NCBI RefSeq assembly: GCF_008373755.1
Contig: NZ_VUJV01000009.1
Coordinates: forward strand, 62,001 to 126,000
DNA from: Nocardioides humilatus
Lineage (GTDB): Bacteria > Actinomycetota > Actinomycetes > Propionibacteriales > Nocardioidaceae
Direction of reading: 5' to 3'
Length of the DNA: 64,000 bases
The position numbers were made by a program, and so were the translations under genes. The notes under the pieces were generated by a model, which made no database searches, was not told where the DNA came from, and saw only the letters and a list, made by a program, of their open reading frames with translations. Shown here piece by piece: positions 60,724 to 64,000 of the stretch; within the stretch, counting starts at the first letter, position 1, and each line of letters opens with the position of its first letter.

Positions 60724-63120
60724 TCAGTCGACCTCGTAGACGAACCGGTCTTCGAACACGGCAGTGCTGGTCCCGCCGTGCGTCGTGATCCTGATGTGGC
60801 GGGTCCCGGAAGTGGTCGAAGGCGGCGAGGTCGCGGTCATCACTGTGGGGGAGACGACGCTGAAGGTCGCCTGGCCGGCGGTGCCGAAGACGACGTTGGT
60901 GACGCCGACGAAGCCGGTGCCGTAGATCATGACCACCGTGCCGCCGTCGCGGGTCCCCGAATGCGGATCGATGGCGGTGATGGTGGGCGGGCTGTTGTAG
61001 GTGAACCGGTCACTGGGCACTGCGGCACTGGTGCCGCCGGACCGGGTGACCCGGATGTGGCGGACCCCGACTGTGGTCGAGGCGGGTGAGGTCGCAGTGA
61101 TCTGGGTCGGGCTGTCGACCTGGAAGTCCGCCAGGCCAGCAGTGCCGAACCTGACCTTGGTGGCACCGGTGAATCCGCTGCCCTCGATCACCACCACGGT
61201 GTTGCCTGCTGTCGGCCCGGAGGACGGGGTGACATGGGTGATGGTGGGGGCAGGGCCGGTGTAGGTGAATCGGTCGCCCGCAACTGGCGCGCTGCTGCCA
61301 CTGGGGGTGGTGACCAGGACGTGGCGGACCACAGGGGAGGGCGCCTCGGGGGAGTAGGCGGTGATCTGGGTGGAGGAGTCCACCACGAAGCTGGTCGCGG
61401 GTCCGGTGGATCCGAAGTCCACGCGCGTTGCGGCGGTGAAGTCGGTGCCGGTGATGGTCACCTCGGTACCGTCCGCGATCGGACCGCTGACGGGGCTGAT
61501 TCCCGTCACCACGGGTGCCGGGATCGGAGCCCACTGGGCGTAGGCAGTCATCTGCACCGGAGTGCCACTAGCGCTGGAACCCGGCAGGGTGCTGGAAGCG
61601 GTGATCGAGTCGCCGGTGCCATCCACGGCGGTGTTCCAACCCGCGAACACCAGCCCAGTCATGGTCGGAGCGTCCGGGAAGACCCGGTTGCCGTGGTCGA
61701 AGGTGTCGGCGAACACCGTCACCGCATCGGGGGCGGTGGATCCGCCCTGGGTGTCGAAGCTGACCCGGTAGTGACGGTCGAGGACCGGCGTGCCGTTGTC
61801 AGTGACGTTCGTCTTGGGCAACAGGATGCGCCCACCGTTGGCGATCTGACCGCTGCCGATGATCGCGGCGTAGCTCGGGTTGAGTTCATCGGACCCATCG
61901 ATCACACCATCAGGACCGATGACGACCTCCGCGCCCACGGCCGAGTTGAACACCTGCAACGAACCAGAAGGCAGCCGCAACACACCGCCGGCCACTGTCA
62001 GCAACCCGAAGGTCTGAGTGCCGTAGCCGCCGGCCCCGACTGCGGACCCGGAGCCGTCTGATCCTGCAGTGGCTGTCACCGTGCCCCCGTTGATCGAGGT
62101 TGATGCTCCGGAGGCGTAGAGGCCCCCGCCGATGCCAGCGGCACCGAAACCGCCAGTCACGGTCACGGTGCCCGCATTGAGGGTGGTGCTACCGCCCATG
62201 CCGGAGTCTCCTCCACCGATACCGGCGCCGTAGGCGCCGCCGGACGCGGTCACGGTGCCGCCGTTGACAGTGGTGTTGCCCCCAGCGCCGGTGGACCCGC
62301 CGCCGATGCCCGCGGCGGAATACCCGCCGGTCGCGGTCACCGTGCCCTGGGTGATGGTCGTCGTACCGCCGCCACCTTGACTCCCGCCGCCGATACCCGC
62401 CGCATAGTCCCCGCCGGTCGCGGTCACGGTGCCGCCGTCGATGGTGGTGGTCCCGCCGTTGGACTGACTGCCGCCGCCGATACCGGTGCCCTCGTCTCCG
62501 CCGGTCGCAGCGAGGGTGCCCCCACTGATGGTGGTGATCCCTCCGGAACTGTAGTAGCCGCCGCCGATACCTGCGGCGCTGAATCCGCCCATGGTGGTCA
62601 CGGTGCCCCCGTTGATGGTGGTGGTCCCGGCGACGCCGAAGGCAGAACTGCCGATACCTGCTGCATAGCCCCCGCCGGTCGCGGTCACGGTGCCGCCGTC
62701 GACGACCAGGGTCGCGTGCGAGGTGCGGATGGCCGCAACGTTGGATGCAGATGCGGCATTTGCGGTCAGAGTGCCGTCTATCGCCGCCCCATCCCTGATC
62801 GTCAGCGTTTGGAGGGTGCCGATGGCAATGTTGCGGACAGTGAGGTCGAATCCGGCGAGGTCGATGACGGCGTAGCAATTGACGGTCACCTGATCGGAAG
62901 GGGCGTCGATGTCGCCGGTCAGGGTGATGACCGTGGCGTCGGCCCCTGTGCCCGTGCAGGTGCCTGCGGCGCCTGCGAGCGAGGAGATGTTGTCAACGTC
63001 AGCGTCGTCCCCAGCTGCTGTCGCGCTGGGCGCGCTCAGGCCGGTGACCGCGAGAGCGGCGAGGAGCGATCCCACCAGCGCCGGGCGGAGGCGGGTACGC
63101 CGAAAAATAGGGCGATACAT
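60724..63120 (-). CDS. Large secreted repeat protein with beta-helix, InlB-B and three TIG domains
   Basis: A 798-residue exported protein. The signal peptide begins MYRPIFRRTRLRPALVG and is cut near ATAAG. Residues about 145-375 hold seven or eight 28-residue repeats (GGTVTATGGDYAAGIGGGS type), which suggest a parallel beta-helix. A Listeria-Bacteroides InlB-B repeat follows (HYRVSFDTQGG, FAGWNT, AYAQW; about 455-530). Three IPT/TIG immunoglobulin-like domains end it (VVTGISPVSGPIADGTEVTITG and two like it). No wall-sorting LPxTG signal or final membrane helix is visible. It may be an adhesin or carbohydrate-binding protein. A GTG three codons upstream is also possible. Confidence 0.85.
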   Translation of the reverse strand: MYRPIFRRTRLRPALVGSLLAALAVTGLSAPSATAAGDDADVDNISSLAGAAGTCTGTGADATVITLTGDIDAPSDQVTVNCYAVIDLAGFDLTVRNIAIGTLQTLTIRDGAAIDGTLTANAASASNVAAIRTSHATLVVDGGTVTATGGGYAAGIGSSAFGVAGTTTINGGTVTTMGGFSAAGIGGGYYSSGGITTISGGTLAATGGDEGTGIGGGSQSNGGTTTIDGGTVTATGGDYAAGIGGGSQGGGGTTTITQGTVTATGGYSAAGIGGGSTGAGGNTTVNGGTVTASGGAYGAGIGGGDSGMGGSTTLNAGTVTVTGGFGAAGIGGGLYASGASTSINGGTVTATAGSDGSGSAVGAGGYGTQTFGLLTVAGGVLRLPSGSLQVFNSAVGAEVVIGPDGVIDGSDELNPSYAAIIGSGQIANGGRILLPKTNVTDNGTPVLDRHYRVSFDTQGGSTAPDAVTVFADTFDHGNRVFPDAPTMTGLVFAGWNTAVDGTGDSITASSTLPGSSASGTPVQMTAYAQWAPIPAPVVTGISPVSGPIADGTEVTITGTDFTAATRVDFGSTGPATSFVVDSSTQITAYSPEAPSPVVRHVLVTTPSGSSAPVAGDRFTYTGPAPTITHVTPSSGPTAGNTVVVIEGSGFTGATKVRFGTAGLADFQVDSPTQITATSPASTTVGVRHIRVTRSGGTSAAVPSDRFTYNSPPTITAIDPHSGTRDGGTVVMIYGTGFVGVTNVVFGTAGQATFSVVSPTVMTATSPPSTTSGTRHIRITTHGGTSTAVFEDRFVYEVD
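62030..62710 (-). repeat. Tandem 81-87-bp repeats inside the surface protein gene
   Basis: About seven to eight diverged in-frame units, each with GGTACGGTGAC-like starts and GGIGGG-encoding ends. They encode the 28-residue beta-helix repeats. The copies differ enough to look old, but could still recombine. Confidence 0.7.
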
Positions 63121-63288
63121 GGAAGGCACCGTTCAGTCGAGGGATGTTCGGTCAAAAGACCTGGTCCGATACGAACGGAGACCTCGTGCGCCCCAGCGCG
63201 TTCCATGCAGTCCTTGCACCATAGGCGCGAATCCTGAGCAGCGTGGCTTTACCTGACTTCCCAACTCCTTTCCCGCACGCCAGCGACA

Positions 63289-63294
63289 TAGGGT
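63289..63294 (+). promoter_or_regulatory. -10 candidate giving a leaderless M3 peptidase mRNA
   Basis: TAGGGT ends seven bases before the GTG at 63301, so RNA would begin at or next to the start codon. This fits the many leaderless genes of actinobacteria. No ribosome site is seen before the GTG. The rest of the 180-bp gap holds no gene. Confidence 0.4.
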
Positions 63295-63300
63295 GAACGG

Positions 63301-64000
63301 GTGACTCTCGAGCCGATCACCCTGCCTGCTGCTGAAGACAACGCGAGCTGGACGGAGTGGGTCCTGACCCGCACCCGCGAGCAGCTTGATGCCGCGCGGG
63401 AGCTGGTGCGCGCAGTCCGTACCTCGCCGCCCGACGACCCGATGGCGGCGCTGCGCGCGTGGGACCGGGCCTCCGGCCACCTCGGCAACATCGCGGCCAG
63501 CGGGTCGCTGATCGGCAACGTGCACCCCGACGAGGAAGTGCGGGCCCTGGCCGACGCTGCTGAGCAGGAGGCCCGCCGGCTCGGCACGGAGTGGAGCCTG
63601 GACCGCGGCCTCTACGAGGCGTTCGCGGCGCTCGACGGCACGGTGATCGCCGACGACGCGGCCGCCACGCGGCTGCTCGAGAAGGTGCGCAAGGACTTCC
63701 GCCGCTCGGGTGTCGACCAGGACGACGAGACCCGGGAGCGGATCTCGAAGATCCGCGACCGGCTGACCGAGCTCGACCAGGAGTTCAGCAAGATCACCCG
63801 CGACGACGTACGCACGATCCGCGTCGAGCTCGCCCGGCTCGCCGGCCTGCCCGACGACTGGCTGGCGTCGCACCCGGCCGACGCCGACGGACTGGTCACC
63901 GTCACCACCGACTACCCCGACGCGATCCCGGTGCGGATGTTCGCGCTCGACCAGGACGTCCGACGCGAGATCCAGACCGCGTTCCTGCAGCGTGGATGGC
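63301..64000 (+). CDS. M3 family metallopeptidase (N-terminal part; cut by window edge)
   Basis: The first 233 residues of an oligopeptidase. The helical N-terminal region with RTREQLDAARELV, RAWDRASGHLGNIAASGSLIGNVHPDEEVR and WSLDRGLYEAFAALDG is typical of thimet-oligopeptidase/peptidyl-dipeptidase relatives (family M3). The zinc site HExGH lies beyond the window and could not be checked. It would digest short peptides in the cytoplasm. The GTG start is chosen because a -10-like TAGGGT is just upstream. Confidence 0.85.
   Translation, partial: MTLEPITLPAAEDNASWTEWVLTRTREQLDAARELVRAVRTSPPDDPMAALRAWDRASGHLGNIAASGSLIGNVHPDEEVRALADAAEQEARRLGTEWSLDRGLYEAFAALDGTVIADDAAATRLLEKVRKDFRRSGVDQDDETRERISKIRDRLTELDQEFSKITRDDVRTIRVELARLAGLPDDWLASHPADADGLVTVTTDYPDAIPVRMFALDQDVRREIQTAFLQRGW

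Noticed and set aside
62030-62710. CRISPR-like or satellite array
   Set aside because: The repeats stay in frame and encode 28-residue protein units.

Overview
The window is high-GC DNA (GTG starts are common, stop/start overlaps of the ATGA and GTGA kind are frequent, extensions often run through opposite frames) from an actinobacterium. The gene families, such as SigE-type and ECF42 sigma factors, 13E12/DUF222 HNH proteins, a homogentisate pathway under an Lrp regulator, actinobacterial P450s and many TetR regulators, fit Nocardioidaceae, probably Nocardioides or a relative. It looks like ordinary chromosome: I see no prophage, insertion sequence, CRISPR array, rRNA or canonical tRNA gene.

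Layout. 1-5987: a divergent TetR gene and a tightly coupled set (aldehyde dehydrogenase, CrtC/AttH-like protein, secreted small protein, Tat-signal small subunit, cholesterol-oxidase-like GMC flavoprotein) that may make an exported alcohol/sterol dehydrogenase. 5991-13744: single metabolic and membrane genes (VOC protein, SHOCT protein, DUF4383, SDR, MFS, thioesterase/TetR pair, SnoaL-like, PhzF, lipase). 13745-17913: tyrosine catabolism (Lrp regulator, HPPD, homogentisate dioxygenase, fumarylacetoacetase). 17976-18542: a membrane-anchored Hcp-fold protein. 18661-21730: an orphan gene, a bacterial Y RNA whose core is a circularly permuted tRNA fold, the Ro60 (TROVE/vWA) gene directly downstream, and a pterin dehydratase-like gene. 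21742-25636: SDR, two MFS genes, thioredoxin. 25674-28386: a RimK-type ligase with a TrkA-C domain, facing a retropepsin-like RimB protein and an AstE/aspartoacylase-type deacylase. 28460-35355: coiled-coil protein, YhhN protein, secreted orphan, AhpD-like protein, TetR/GH20 hexosaminidase pair, CocE-type hydrolase.

35330-46773 is one functional block for polyamine and GABA use: PucR regulator, gabT, gabD, a cytosolic Cache sensor, a GntR regulator, aminobutyraldehyde dehydrogenase and a potADBC importer. Putrescine taken up by PotADBC would be oxidised to GABA and then to succinate. The two divergent promoters of the block share TTGTGC half sites. 46837-53741: two P450s, MFS, TetR, an SDR without its usual tyrosine, and a FadR-type regulator coupled to a sterol-desaturase-family hydroxylase. 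53703-59146: an orphan 545-residue protein, a tiny secreted peptide, a DGPF/YCII protein with its ECF42 sigma factor, and a SigE-type sigma factor with a membrane partner. 59327-64000: a DUF222/HNH protein, a large secreted repeat protein with TIG domains, and the start of an M3 peptidase.

The most exciting locus is the Y RNA/Ro60 pair (about 19490-21398). Other structure not explained by genes: a 22-nt-period inverted repeat cluster (39526-39652), two long extragenic palindromes (11414-11490, 55636-55684), an identical 32-nt dispersed repeat (56201-56232 and 59209-59240) whose first copy supplies the start of a sigma-factor gene, and several shared operator-like motifs.
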